Source: Candidatus Uhrbacteria bacterium
Lineage (GTDB): Bacteria; Patescibacteriota; Patescibacteriia; SG8-24
Reading direction: 5' to 3'
Assembly (NCBI GenBank): GCA_016929435.1
Contig: JAFGIV010000007.1
Coordinates: forward strand, 1-52,061
DNA: 52,061 nt
Shown here: one piece after another, positions 1 through 6,282 of the stretch
Layout of the letters: each line of letters starts with the position of its first letter
How positions within the stretch are numbered: position 1 is the stretch's first letter
The notes under the pieces: generated by a model
What the model was told of the DNA's origin: nothing
The model's input: only the letters and a program-made list of their open reading frames with translations
Database searches by the model: none
Made by a program: the position numbers and the translations under genes

Positions 1-5
1 AAAGG

Positions 6-74
<69 letters not shown>

Positions 75-113
75 TTAAGTTAAGCGTCCGTAATCCGTAA
101 GCCGTTTTGTCGC

Positions 114-458
114 CTACCGCCGATGTGGCTTCTTCTTCCCTTCGAGCCTCTCAATCTCGGCCTTCAAACTTTTGACCTCTCTATCCCACACGAAGGGATT
201 GACCCGGGGCAACCCGGCCATTTCGGCCTTCAGGGCCGCAATTTTTTTTGCCTTTTCCGCCTCGGCGGCGGCTGCAGCTTCCTGGCGCTTGGCCGCAGCT
301 TCCCGCCGGGCCTTTCGCTGCTCGTAGTCCGCCTTCGAGGCAACCCTTTCCTCTTTGGCCCTCTTCTGCCTGCAAGCGGAGCACTCTTCGACACAGGCCG
401 CAATCACGCAGCCGCAGCCGCACATCTTCGTTCCAATACTCTTACTATTATTACCCAT
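114..458 (-). CDS. Small Cys-rich coiled-coil protein, unknown function
   Basis: A 114-residue protein that I do not recognise. The N-terminal third carries a dense cysteine cluster (MCGCGC, then C-x5-C-x3-C-x2-C), which could bind a metal or be lipid-modified. The rest is Ala/Lys/Glu-rich and heptad-like (EAAAKRQEAAAAAEAEKAKK), predicting a coiled coil. I chose the ATG at 458 because AGGAG lies about 9 bases upstream; the frame stays open a further 27 codons but without a ribosome site. It has its own near-consensus promoter (530-558) and its own terminator, so it is a single-gene unit. The promoter closely resembles that of the protease gene near 49.4 kb. No signal peptide is evident. Confidence 0.7.
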   Translation of the reverse strand: MGNNSKSIGTKMCGCGCVIAACVEECSACRQKRAKEERVASKADYEQRKARREAAAKRQEAAAAAEAEKAKKIAALKAEMAGLPRVNPFVWDREVKSLKAEIERLEGKKKPHRR

Positions 459-529
459 CTTTCTTTTCTCCTGTTTTTTTGGCCCCGTTGCCGTTTCGGC
501 AATGGGAACGTTTTTAAACCACTGTGAAA

Positions 530-558
530 ATAATATCACAAAAAAACGGTTTTGTCAA
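530..558 (-). promoter_or_regulatory. Near-consensus sigma70-type promoter
   Basis: Minus strand: TTGACA (558-553), 17-base spacer, TATTAT (535-530). It drives the Cys-rich gene starting at 458. Over its 29 bases it matches the promoter at 49420-49448 at 24 positions, including the spacer core AAACC...TTTTTGTG. Confidence 0.8.
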
Positions 559-803
559 GGGTGTTGGGGGAGGGCGAAAAAATATTTAAGCCGGGAACTT
601 TAAGCCGGGGACTGTCCCCTGCCTTATTCCCCGCGGACTTTCGCTAAAATTGAGCCTATTTGGCGTCGCAAAACGCCTCAAGAAGGGCCTTTTGGTGGGA
701 AAACGAGGGACAGGTTTGAGCTTAAAATATAAAAAAGAGGGGACCTTGGCCCCCTCCTGACTCTCCGTTCCGTTAGCTTACTTTTAGCCCCTGAAAAATC
801 CCC
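559..803. other. Gene-free stretch with palindrome
   Basis: No plausible gene between the small Cys-rich gene's promoter and the next promoter. A near-perfect palindrome lies at 607-619 (GGGGAC, one base, GTCCCC), directly after two similar AAGCCGGG-A blocks. An orphan minus-strand terminator follows at 731-756 and is listed separately. Confidence 0.5.
731..756 (-). terminator. Orphan intrinsic terminator
   Basis: Minus strand: a GAGGGG/CCCCTC stem (56-51 and 42-37 of the 700s) followed by T6. No minus-strand gene upstream would use it, so it either ends an unannotated antisense transcript or is a relic. Confidence 0.5.
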
Positions 804-831
804 TTGACATTTTTTTTTATTAAATGATATT
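804..831 (+). promoter_or_regulatory. Promoter of peptide/radical SAM unit
   Basis: TTGACA at 804-809 with a weaker -10 (GATATT, 826-831, 16-base spacer) in a very AT-rich tract. The 18-base block ending in this -35 (792-809) recurs exactly at 2903-2920, upstream of the candidate small RNA. Confidence 0.55.
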
Positions 832-883
832 TAATACTATGGGTATAGTAGTTCCTTCAACAACTCAAGGAAAGGATAAAATC

Positions 884-1060
884 GTGAAGGAAAGAATGGA
901 AAAGAGGTTCAATTATTGGCGCAAGAAGGAAGAAAAAATCGGTTGTGCCGCACCGCATTCTGTTCGGCAGGCAAAGGAGCATAGGCCCGGTGAGGCTTTT
1001 GCCTCCAGCGATTGTCAGGCCGACCCGTGCTCCTGTACGGGTTGCTCCGCATGGGATTAG
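884..1060 (+). CDS. Putative RiPP precursor peptide, Cys-rich C-terminus
   Basis: A 58-residue open frame from GTG 884, preceded by AAAGGA seven bases upstream; ATG 896 would give 54 residues. The N-terminal half is charged (RRF-like, many Lys/Glu) and looks like a leader. The C-terminal core is Gly/Ala/Ser/Cys-rich: GEAFASSDCQADPCSCTG, then CSAWD. Five cysteines fall at about 21, 44, 49, 51 and 54. The gene lies directly upstream of a radical SAM/SPASM enzyme, separated by an intrinsic terminator. This arrangement is typical of peptide precursor and maturase pairs, where partial termination keeps peptide in excess of enzyme. Precursor identity is inference from composition, size and position. 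The alternative is an untranslated leader. Confidence 0.6.
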   Translation: MKERMEKRFNYWRKKEEKIGCAAPHSVRQAKEHRPGEAFASSDCQADPCSCTGCSAWD

Positions 1061-1081
1061 GTGGTTGAGACGGATTTGCTT

Positions 1082-1114
1082 GCGACGAGACGGAACGGCC
1101 TCGTCGCCTTTTTT
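1082..1114 (+). terminator. Terminator between peptide and radical SAM gene
   Basis: GCGACGAG (1082-1089) pairs with CTCGTCGC (1100-1107), followed by C and T6 (1109-1114). The next bases are the AAGGAG ribosome site of the radical SAM gene. Its placement predicts partial read-through, or attenuation, from the promoter near 804. Confidence 0.8.
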
Positions 1115-1129
1115 AAGGAGATTGTTGAG

Positions 1130-2158
1130 ATGAGTAAGGCGATATTGTCCCTTCAGTGGCATCTGACCACAAAATGCGAGCAGCGCTGCAGGCACTGCTA
1201 CCTGTATACATCACCTGACGCCAAAAACGAGATTGAGGGGGAGAGAATGATGAATTACGCTTCCCTTATGTCCATTGTCGACAACCTAGTGTCCACCTGT
1301 CGCCGTATCGGCGCCGCCCCGCGTGTTTCGCTGACCGGTGGAAATCCGATACTGCACGGTCATTTCTGGAACCTTCTGTCCTATCTTCTCCAACAGGGAG
1401 TAATGGTGAGTATTCTCGGCAATCCGTTTGGTTTGACCGATGAAGTGGCGGCCAAGCTCTACTCTCTGGGAATACGGAAGTTTCAACTCTCTCTTGACGG
1501 AATGGAGGAGACCCATGATCGATTCAGGAAACCCGGTTCGTTTTCCGCAACAGTCGAGGCATGCGATGTTCTTCGCCGCAACAATATCGACGTAGCGATC
1601 ATGTCGACCGTATCAAGGGCCAATGCCTCCGACATACCCGCCTTGATCGATAAGGTTGTGGATCTCGGGGTTCGGGCATATGCCTTTGCCCGGCATTGCC
1701 CAGGCGACGGGAATGCAAGCAATAGCTTCACCCCATCGGAATACAGGGAATTTCTTGCGACGGTTTGGGAGTCGTTCGGGCGCCGGGCCAATTCCGGGAC
1801 CGAATTTATCCTAAAGGACCATCTTTGGAACCTGTTCCTGATGGAGCGTAAACTGTTCATTCCGCAGGATACGGACGGTGTTGTTGTTGACGGGTGCGGA
1901 TTGGGCATCTCCCATATGACTGTCCTGGCTGATGGGAACGTTTACGCCTGTCGTCGGTTCAAGAGTCCGATCGGAAAGGTTCCGGAACAGAGCCTGTATG
2001 ATATCTTCTTCGGGGAGGCTCTCGATCGTTACCGTGATTTTGACCGTTTGGAGAAATGTCGCGAATGTCCGTTGTTAAATTACTGCCGCGGGTGCATGGC
2101 CGTCACCCATTCCACGACCGGAAGGTGGGAGGCGGCCGATCCACAATGCTGGAGGTGA
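1130..2158 (+). CDS. Radical SAM/SPASM peptide-modifying enzyme (putative)
   Basis: A 342-residue radical SAM protein. The SAM-binding iron-sulfur motif CEQRCRHC (residues 16-23, CxxxCxxC) is near the N-terminus, followed by a SLTGGNP glycine-rich strand. The C-terminal third is a SPASM-type domain: C-GLGISHMTVLADGNVYA-C, then CRECPLLNYCRGC and a final PQC, enough cysteines for auxiliary clusters. SPASM enzymes characteristically modify ribosomal peptides, and the Cys-rich peptide immediately upstream is the obvious candidate substrate. The chemistry (thioether, C-C bond, other) cannot be read from sequence. I chose ATG 1130 because AAGGAG sits nine bases upstream; the frame is open 23 codons further but runs through the terminator hairpin. 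No transporter or protease gene is adjacent. Confidence 0.85.
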   Translation: MSKAILSLQWHLTTKCEQRCRHCYLYTSPDAKNEIEGERMMNYASLMSIVDNLVSTCRRIGAAPRVSLTGGNPILHGHFWNLLSYLLQQGVMVSILGNPFGLTDEVAAKLYSLGIRKFQLSLDGMEETHDRFRKPGSFSATVEACDVLRRNNIDVAIMSTVSRANASDIPALIDKVVDLGVRAYAFARHCPGDGNASNSFTPSEYREFLATVWESFGRRANSGTEFILKDHLWNLFLMERKLFIPQDTDGVVVDGCGLGISHMTVLADGNVYACRRFKSPIGKVPEQSLYDIFFGEALDRYRDFDRLEKCRECPLLNYCRGCMAVTHSTTGRWEAADPQCWR

Positions 2159-2180
2159 TGGTCTAGTCCATCAATTAAAT

Positions 2181-2211
2181 AGGCGACCCAACAACAGGAT
2201 CGCCTTCTTTT
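2181..2211 (+). terminator. Terminator after radical SAM gene
   Basis: AGGCGA (2181-2186) pairs with TCGCCT (2200-2205), followed by TCTTTT. The same bases also belong to a perfect 10-bp inverted repeat, 2182-2191 with 2217-2226. Its right arm overlaps the last codons of the convergent methyltransferase, so two alternative folds are possible. Confidence 0.6.
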
Positions 2212-2213
2212 GT

Positions 2214-2831
2214 CTATTGGGTCGCCAGGAACGTGACCGTGTCGCCCCGCTCTCCGAAGTAGTCGTGGTGGAACTCCTCGACCCGTCCGAACGTTTCCTC
2301 CAGCAGGGAACGGAATTCGGCGTAGGAGACGGCGATGCTGGGCTTGTCCTCCGGCCGGTACTCAACCCCGTCGTAAAGAACCGGCGTGATGACGCAGAGT
2401 ACCGATCCCGCGTTCATCATCTCCTTGACGGTCTTCAGAAACCTGGACCTGTCCCGGACGAAAGCGACGGTCAGCTTGCAGAGGATCAGGTCGTACCGAC
2501 CCTCGGCCAGTTCGGACCGGTCCAGACCGTCCAGGTCTCCCCGCGACAGCCGGTCCGAATCGATGGCCTTGTCGGCCATCTCCAAGGCGACGGAGGAGCA
2601 GTCCATCCCCCTGACGTCGGTGATCCCCGCAGCCGCCAGCTTGGCCAGGGAATCGCCGGTGCCGCACCCCAGGTCCAAGACCGTGGCCGGACGCCGTCCG
2701 GTCAAGGCCTCGATTCGTTCCAGCAGGCGGTTTAGGAACACCAAATTCAGCGGCTTGTAGGCCGCACCGCCTGTGTATAGCCCGTCCCACTTCTGGGATG
2801 GGGTTAGGTCGTTCGTCGGTAAGGTAGTCAT
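2214..2831 (-). CDS. Class I SAM-dependent methyltransferase
   Basis: A 205-residue Rossmann methyltransferase. Motif I is VLDLGCGTGDS (about 51-61), the acidic end of strand 2 is RGMDCSS, and the post-I/motif IV region is GRYDLILCKL. The size and the N-terminal WDGLYTGG resemble small-molecule methyltransferases such as the TehB/thiopurine-like group; substrate unknown. It is convergent with the radical SAM gene, so it is not in that operon, although a link to the peptide unit cannot be excluded. No Shine-Dalgarno is visible before ATG 2831. The strong plus-strand promoter of the candidate small RNA starts about 80 bases upstream in the divergent direction. Confidence 0.85.
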   Translation of the reverse strand: MTTLPTNDLTPSQKWDGLYTGGAAYKPLNLVFLNRLLERIEALTGRRPATVLDLGCGTGDSLAKLAAAGITDVRGMDCSSVALEMADKAIDSDRLSRGDLDGLDRSELAEGRYDLILCKLTVAFVRDRSRFLKTVKEMMNAGSVLCVITPVLYDGVEYRPEDKPSIAVSYAEFRSLLEETFGRVEEFHHDYFGERGDTVTFLATQ

Positions 2832-2914
2832 AAATCAATGGCGTATACAGTAATTTGCCTTATTGAGTGCAGACTATCATAAACGCCCCGTGAAGTCATC
2901 TTTGAAAAATCCCC

Positions 2915-2943
2915 TTGACAGCCAAAACAATACCTGCTATAGT
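2915..2943 (+). promoter_or_regulatory. Strong consensus promoter of candidate small RNA
   Basis: TTGACA (2915-2920), 17-base spacer, TATAGT (2938-2943) preceded by TGC, so an extended -10. This is one of the best promoters in the window. It shares 18 exact bases, ending in the -35, with the promoter region of the peptide/radical SAM unit (792-809). Confidence 0.85.
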
Positions 2944-2983
2944 GGTATCTTGTGCCAGACGGACAAAGAGATCGAGGTTGACG

Positions 2984-3022
2984 ACAGGATCCAGTAACGC
3001 GGTTATTTAGCCTGATAACGGA
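2984..3022 (+). repeat. 39-nt direct repeat, copy 1
   Basis: Identical over 39 bases to 3093-3131. It begins ACAGGATCCAGTAACG and ends CCTGATAACGGA. It lies within the candidate small RNA. Confidence 0.9.
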
Positions 3023-3092
3023 CCTTGAAACCCTCATTGCGATGCCTGGAGAGATGCTCCCGAACGGAAGAGATGCGCAAGACGAAGCGGAA

Positions 3093-3131
3093 ACAGGATC
3101 CAGTAACGCGGTTATTTAGCCTGATAACGGA
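3093..3131 (+). repeat. 39-nt direct repeat, copy 2
   Basis: Exact second copy of 2984-3022. It ends 23 bases before the terminator stem of the candidate small RNA. Confidence 0.9.
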
Positions 3132-3134
3132 ACT

Positions 3135-3347
3135 TCATTCTCTCGAATAAAAAGACAGCCCTGGCCTTCGGACCGGGGCTGTTTTGTCTGTCCGTCTAGA
3201 GAAGACCGTCCAGGTATCTGTCCGGTAGACGCCCCAGTGGGCGATAATGGCATGTCCGCAGATACCCTGAAGTTTATCGTGCATCGACAGCTTGGCGATC
3301 AATTTCCTTGCTTTCCCTATTTCTTCGTCCAACTCCTGACCTTTCAT
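3135..3347 (-). CDS. Small protein, unknown; C-terminus probably frameshifted
   Basis: A 70-residue frame with AGGAG nine bases before ATG 3347. The first 38 residues read as a normal charged helical protein (ELDEEIGKARKLIAKLSMHD). The last 30 look unnatural, and their end is encoded by the terminator hairpin. At the GGGG run (plus-strand C at 3233-3236) one extra G would switch to a frame reading HWGRLPDRYLDGLL followed by TAG at 3198-3196. That would give a 50-residue protein ending cleanly before the terminator. I therefore suspect a one-base deletion, real or an assembly error, or less likely a programmed shift. A terminator lies directly upstream at 3369-3399, so expression may need read-through from the nucleotidyltransferase gene. 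Function unknown. Confidence 0.5.
   Translation of the reverse strand: MKGQELDEEIGKARKLIAKLSMHDKLQGICGHAIIAHWGVYRTDTWTVFSRRTDKTAPVRRPGLSFYSRE
3155..3185. terminator. Bidirectional UUCG-loop terminator
   Basis: A 12-pair stem (one mismatch, one G-U) is closed by a C(UUCG)G tetraloop. TTTT follows on plus, and TTTTTATT on minus. It ends the candidate small RNA and, on the other strand, the small gene starting at 3347. Confidence 0.85.
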
Positions 3348-3368
3348 CCTTTTTCTCCTTGTTTAAAA

Positions 3369-3399
3369 AACGCCTTCAGTTCGGACATGAAGGCGTTTT
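3369..3399. terminator. Terminator after nucleotidyltransferase gene
   Basis: AACGCCTTC (3369-3377) pairs with GAAGGCGTT (3389-3397), with T runs on both strands. On minus it ends the operon of the two genes at 3435-4580. It stands only 20 bases before the start of the next small gene, a possible attenuator position. Confidence 0.8.
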
Positions 3400-3434
3400 A
3401 ACCCACCGGGACAGGAAATCAATCGCCGCCCCGA

Positions 3435-3908
3435 TCACGAACCATTCCGCAACACCTCGGAATATCCCTTCAGCAGCTCGGAACTGGAACGGACCTTCCC
3501 GCCGGTCCCGACATTGAAGACCATCCGGCAGCCGATTTCGTTGCATACCGCCACCTCGGGAATGTTGTCCTGAAACCGGTCGCCGCCGTTGGCAAAAACG
3601 TCCGGCCTGACCTTTCTCAAGGCGCTGCAGATGCTCATGTCCTCCGTACCCGGTTCATGGTCGCTGATGACCACCTCATCAACCCACCTGATCGATTCGA
3701 TGATTTCCTTCCTGTCCTCCTGCGGCATGAAGGGGTCCGTCCCCTTCTTGAGACGGATCCAATTGTCGTTGTTGACGATAACGACCAACCGGTCTCCGAG
3801 GGCCTTGGCCTCCCGGAACATCCGGACATGGCCGATGTGTATCGGGTCAAACCCGCCGCTGACCGCCACCGTAACCCCGTTCCCGTTCCCGTTTTTTTGA
3901 GTTTGCAT
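3435..3908 (-). CDS. Cytidylyltransferase-like nucleotidyltransferase
   Basis: A 157-residue HxGH-family nucleotidyltransferase. The signature GFDPIHIGH is at about 19-27 and the second conserved loop is GKVRSSSELL near 138-147. Family members transfer a nucleotidyl group from CTP or ATP to a phosphorylated sugar or alcohol (glycerol-3-phosphate cytidylyltransferase, HldE C-terminal domain). The motif NNDNWIRLKKG and the size are close to the HldE/RfaE adenylyltransferase type, but no partner kinase is present, so the substrate is open. An Asn/Gly run follows the start. The gene lies 12 bases after the HD-domain gene, probably one operon. No clear Shine-Dalgarno before ATG 3908. Confidence 0.8.
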   Translation of the reverse strand: MQTQKNGNGNGVTVAVSGGFDPIHIGHVRMFREAKALGDRLVVIVNNDNWIRLKKGTDPFMPQEDRKEIIESIRWVDEVVISDHEPGTEDMSICSALRKVRPDVFANGGDRFQDNIPEVAVCNEIGCRMVFNVGTGGKVRSSSELLKGYSEVLRNGS

Positions 3909-3920
3909 AAGACCGTAACG

Positions 3921-4580
3921 TTAAGACTTTGATTTTCTGCGCGTTACCCCCCTTTTTTTCGTCTCCTTTCCTGACCACTTCCGGTCCCTCTCGTTCCGGT
4001 CAACGAACCAGGCGTCACCCACCATAGACCACCAGGAATCCGGGCTGGTCTTCAGCATGAACCCCACCAACCTCTTTGCCGGAACGGTCTTGAGCCGTTT
4101 CACGGCAATCCCGATCCATTCCCTGGCCTTGGTGTTTCCCTTCTCCTCCTCACCCCGCAGGGTGGCGATCCATTCCAGGGTGTCGGCGTCCTTCACCAAC
4201 CGGGCCTCCGGGGTTTTCCGTTCGTGTTCCTCCTCGTAAAGATCGAGGATTTCCGGACCGAACGGGACGCTCCTGGAGATGTCGGTCACAGCCTCGGTTT
4301 CGTTCAGCCGCCCATAGCGTTGGTGCACATAGTTGTGGTCGGATGTCCGCCCCTCGCCGATGTCGTGAAAAAGCGCCATCAGGACCACCTTCATCCTGTC
4401 GACCCGCGGTTCCAGATGCGCCAGGGCATAGGCGATCATGGCCGTATGGAAAAGGTGTTCGGCCACCGACTGACGGCCGCTTCCCAAAAACCAAAGGCCG
4501 GACCGGGGGGTTTGGCTGTGGATGCCGGTCTCGTATATGAAATCGACGATTTGCCGGTAGGTATCGTTGTTTTTGGTCAT
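3921..4580 (-). CDS. HD-domain hydrolase, YfbR/5'-nucleotidase-like
   Basis: A 219-residue HD-superfamily metal phosphohydrolase. The ligands are visible: SVAEHLFHT (His 42/45), ALFHDIGEG (His72-Asp73) and VKDADTLEW near 130 for the distal Asp. The arrangement S-V-A-E-H-x-x-H and the size fit the YfbR/HDDC2 5'-deoxynucleotidase group, suggesting nucleotide or nucleotide-sugar dephosphorylation. The C-terminal tail is strongly basic (KKRGVTRRKSKS), which could contact nucleic acid or be unstructured. It is the first gene of a two-gene unit with the nucleotidyltransferase. A TATAGT hexamer about 60 bases upstream could serve as the -10, without a clear -35. The substrate is inferred only at family level. 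Confidence 0.8.
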   Translation of the reverse strand: MTKNNDTYRQIVDFIYETGIHSQTPRSGLWFLGSGRQSVAEHLFHTAMIAYALAHLEPRVDRMKVVLMALFHDIGEGRTSDHNYVHQRYGRLNETEAVTDISRSVPFGPEILDLYEEEHERKTPEARLVKDADTLEWIATLRGEEEKGNTKAREWIGIAVKRLKTVPAKRLVGFMLKTSPDSWWSMVGDAWFVDRNERDRKWSGKETKKRGVTRRKSKS

Positions 4581-4667
4581 ATTGCCCTAAAGATTATCCC
4601 TCACGCCATTCGTTAGGTACGTTAACCATACTATAACGGGCCTGTTTTCCAAAACGGGAGGCAGGCG

Positions 4668-5177
4668 CTAAACCCCCTCTTCCAGGATCTGCGGGTAGCT
4701 TTTTACTGTTGATCTCCCGAAATCAAGCCCCAGAATTCCGGCCAATTCATCGATCTTCGGCTCATCCCCCTCAATTTCAACGAACGCCATCCCGTTCAGG
4801 GTATCCATTTCGATTGCCATGCCGTCCAGCTCCCAATGCTCCCGATTCTTGACGTATCGGAAAGACTCTCCGAACCCCAGGTTCTCCAGGATCGCCGTAA
4901 CCGTCGGGATGTCGTCGACCGCCGTCTCGTATTCGTCCCGCAACTTATACCTGGCGTCCTCGGACGGTTTGGCCTTTACCGTCAGGCGGTTTCCCGAGCT
5001 TCCCTGCCGTTTCAGGCGCAGGGTACGGCCACTGGCCTTCAGCCTCCGGTCTGACGTGTCGAAAAACCAGTTCTCCTCCTCCCCTTTCCATGCCAGAACC
5101 GCCCCCAACCCGATCAGTTTGGACCGCACCGGTTCCAGATCGTCAACCGCAAATTTAAGCTCAAGTTCCCGGGACAT
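4668..5177 (-). CDS. CYTH-domain protein (class IV cyclase/triphosphatase fold)
   Basis: A 169-residue CYTH protein. It begins with the diagnostic ExExK strand (ELELKF, residues 4-9), followed by alternating charged strands lining the tunnel (WFFDTSDRRLKASGRTLRLK, RLTVKAK, DEYETAV, FVEIEGDE). CYTH enzymes bind triphosphates with Mg2+: class IV adenylyl cyclase, thiamine triphosphatase, inorganic triphosphatase. The signature does not tell them apart here. It is a single gene with a divergent promoter region shared with the zinc-ribbon gene. Upstream on minus, TTGCGT - 17 bases - TAAGAT (5239-5211) is a plausible promoter, and AAGGA lies 13 bases before ATG 5177. Confidence 0.85.
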   Translation of the reverse strand: MSRELELKFAVDDLEPVRSKLIGLGAVLAWKGEEENWFFDTSDRRLKASGRTLRLKRQGSSGNRLTVKAKPSEDARYKLRDEYETAVDDIPTVTAILENLGFGESFRYVKNREHWELDGMAIEMDTLNGMAFVEIEGDEPKIDELAGILGLDFGRSTVKSYPQILEEGV

Positions 5178-5210
5178 GTTGTGTCGGTTATCCTTTACCC
5201 AATAACCGTA

Positions 5211-5239
5211 ATCTTAAACCAATGCCGGACATGACGCAA
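5211..5239 (-). promoter_or_regulatory. Promoter of CYTH gene
   Basis: Minus strand TTGCGT (5239-5234), 17-base spacer, TAAGAT (5216-5211). It is back to back with the plus-strand promoter at 5248-5277. Confidence 0.5.
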
Positions 5240-5247
5240 AACGGCCC

Positions 5248-5277
5248 TTGACTTAAAACCTGTTCGTGAAATAAGAT
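5248..5277 (+). promoter_or_regulatory. Promoter of zinc-ribbon gene
   Basis: TTGACT (5248-5253), 18-base spacer, TAAGAT (5272-5277). A strong GGAGG ribosome site follows before ATG 5321. Confidence 0.6.
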
Positions 5278-5320
5278 GTCCCTAAATACGGAAACCGAAA
5301 AAAACGGAGGAGACCAAAAA

Positions 5321-5560
5321 ATGAATGGCATAATAAAGGTAAAAATGGTTCTTTGTCATGATGACCCGCCCTGTTCCGCCCCGTTGGCCAAAAAAGATAG
5401 CGGACGGTACTGCAAAAAATGCGGCCTGTATCCGGATACCCAAAGCGTCTGTCTCCGGGCATACTGCCCGGACTGTGACTGTCCGCTTCAAACCGACCAT
5501 CGGCAAAGACTTCACTGTCCCCGATGCGGAAAAATTGCGGTAAAAGAATCCGACAAGTAA
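5321..5560 (+). CDS. Small zinc-ribbon protein
   Basis: A 79-residue protein dominated by cysteine pairs: C-x5-C near the start, then YCKKCG, CPDCD and HCPRCG. These spacings fit two zinc ribbons. I chose ATG 5321 because GGAGG lies about ten bases upstream; an earlier in-frame ATG at 5279 overlaps the promoter. Such tiny multi-ribbon proteins are common, are often nucleic-acid- or ribosome-associated, and have no assigned function. The gene is monocistronic, with its own promoter (5248-5277) and a strong terminator (5585-5613). The base usage is ordinary for the window. Confidence 0.75.
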   Translation: MNGIIKVKMVLCHDDPPCSAPLAKKDSGRYCKKCGLYPDTQSVCLRAYCPDCDCPLQTDHRQRLHCPRCGKIAVKESDK

Positions 5561-5584
5561 AAACGCCGAATATCTGGCTTATAA

Positions 5585-5613
5585 AAACCGCCCCGTTCCG
5601 GGAGCGGTTTTTT
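5585..5613 (+). terminator. Terminator after zinc-ribbon gene
   Basis: AAACCGC + CCCG pair with CGGG + GCGGTTT (one bulged A at 5603), with a TTC loop and a T6 tail. Confidence 0.85.
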
Positions 5614-5637
5614 GCGGATTGGAACCCCCGACACCGG

Positions 5638-6147
5638 TCATTCAGCCGGCCTGTCCAGGAAACGGGCGGCCCTCTCCTGAAGGTCGGCTATGGTTTCGGC
5701 ATCGACGGAGGTAATCGTTATTTGGACCCCATCCGTGATGTTGTCCACCCGGACATCCACGTTTTCGTTCCGTGGCCCGATCATGCCGCCCAACGGCCCC
5801 ATGCCTTTCCCCTCACCGAAACGATCCGTGCCGCCAGAACGTCCCTGACCCCCCAATCGACCGGCCTTCATTTCCCCCATCTTGGCCTGTCTCTCCTCAA
5901 CGGTCATGTCTTTCCAGGCCTCCATTTCCGCCTGCCGTGCGGCCCGGCATTCCTCTGTCTTGGCGTTCCACTCGTCCGTCCCCCTCTCCAGACCGTCCAG
6001 ATCGCACCCTGCCTTAGACCCGCCGTGCGGACCGCGGAACCCTTCGGTCCCGAAGGCCCCGGCCGGCAAGGCGTTCAGGGCATATCCGCCAAGGCCGAAC
6101 GAGACGACGGCAGCGGAAATAAGGCCAATTTTAGCTTTGGTGAACAT
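5638..6147 (-). CDS. Secreted Gly-rich protein, unknown function
   Basis: A 169-residue exported protein. The N-terminus is a classic Sec signal: MFTKAK, then hydrophobic IGLISAAVVSFGLGGYAL, ending ALPAGA with cleavage likely near residue 31. The mature part has a Gly-rich segment, a helical Glu/Met/Arg stretch (AEMEAWKDMTVEERQAKMGE), a Gly/Arg-rich linker and a C-terminal alpha-beta piece (VQITITSVDAETIADLQERA). The central helix resembles the short charged helices of Spy/CpxP-like periplasmic proteins, but this is weak. The two cysteines (48 and 68, in GCDLD and EECRA) may form a disulfide. No ribosome site or promoter is clear before ATG 6147. Function unknown. Confidence 0.7.
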   Translation of the reverse strand: MFTKAKIGLISAAVVSFGLGGYALNALPAGAFGTEGFRGPHGGSKAGCDLDGLERGTDEWNAKTEECRAARQAEMEAWKDMTVEERQAKMGEMKAGRLGGQGRSGGTDRFGEGKGMGPLGGMIGPRNENVDVRVDNITDGVQITITSVDAETIADLQERAARFLDRPAE

Positions 6148-6282
6148 AGATGTCTGTTAGTTATTTATGAACCATGGTTCCGGTGCCGCCCGTGTCCGGC
6201 AACACCTGTAATCAATACGAAAAAAGGGTGACCGCAGGTGCATCCGACGATCCTCCCAACGGAAATCGGATTGCCCATAGGG
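6148..6282. other. Short intergenic gap
   Basis: Gap between the start of the secreted-protein gene and the stop of the deaminase gene. I see no clear promoter, terminator or repeat in it. Confidence 0.4.

Larger units (their letters stand above)
2950..3186 (+). ncRNA. Candidate small RNA with two 39-nt repeats
   Basis: A strong promoter and a strong UUCG-capped terminator bracket about 235 bases with no convincing gene. Two identical 39-base blocks lie inside, 109 bases apart. Each block can fold in two exclusive ways: its GTTAT can pair with the upstream GTAAC or with the downstream ATAAC. Two very short frames both end in the same TGSSNAVI-stop because of the repeat, so a tiny peptide-coding role is possible. 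I do not recognise the RNA family. Confidence 0.5.

Noticed and set aside
1061-1129. A longer radical SAM protein starting at 1061
   Set aside because: It would translate the terminator stem; the ATG at 1130 has a proper ribosome site.
857-1195. A 112-codon minus-strand frame opposite the peptide gene
   Set aside because: It crosses the peptide, the terminator and the enzyme start; no ribosome site.
2984-3131. The 39-nt repeats as a two-repeat CRISPR
   Set aside because: Only two copies 109 bases apart, inside a promoter-terminator unit; the 70-base interval is too long for a spacer and there are no cas genes.
2984-3131. The 39-nt repeats as integrase attachment sites
   Set aside because: No integrase, tRNA or mobile cargo; the interval is only 70 bases.
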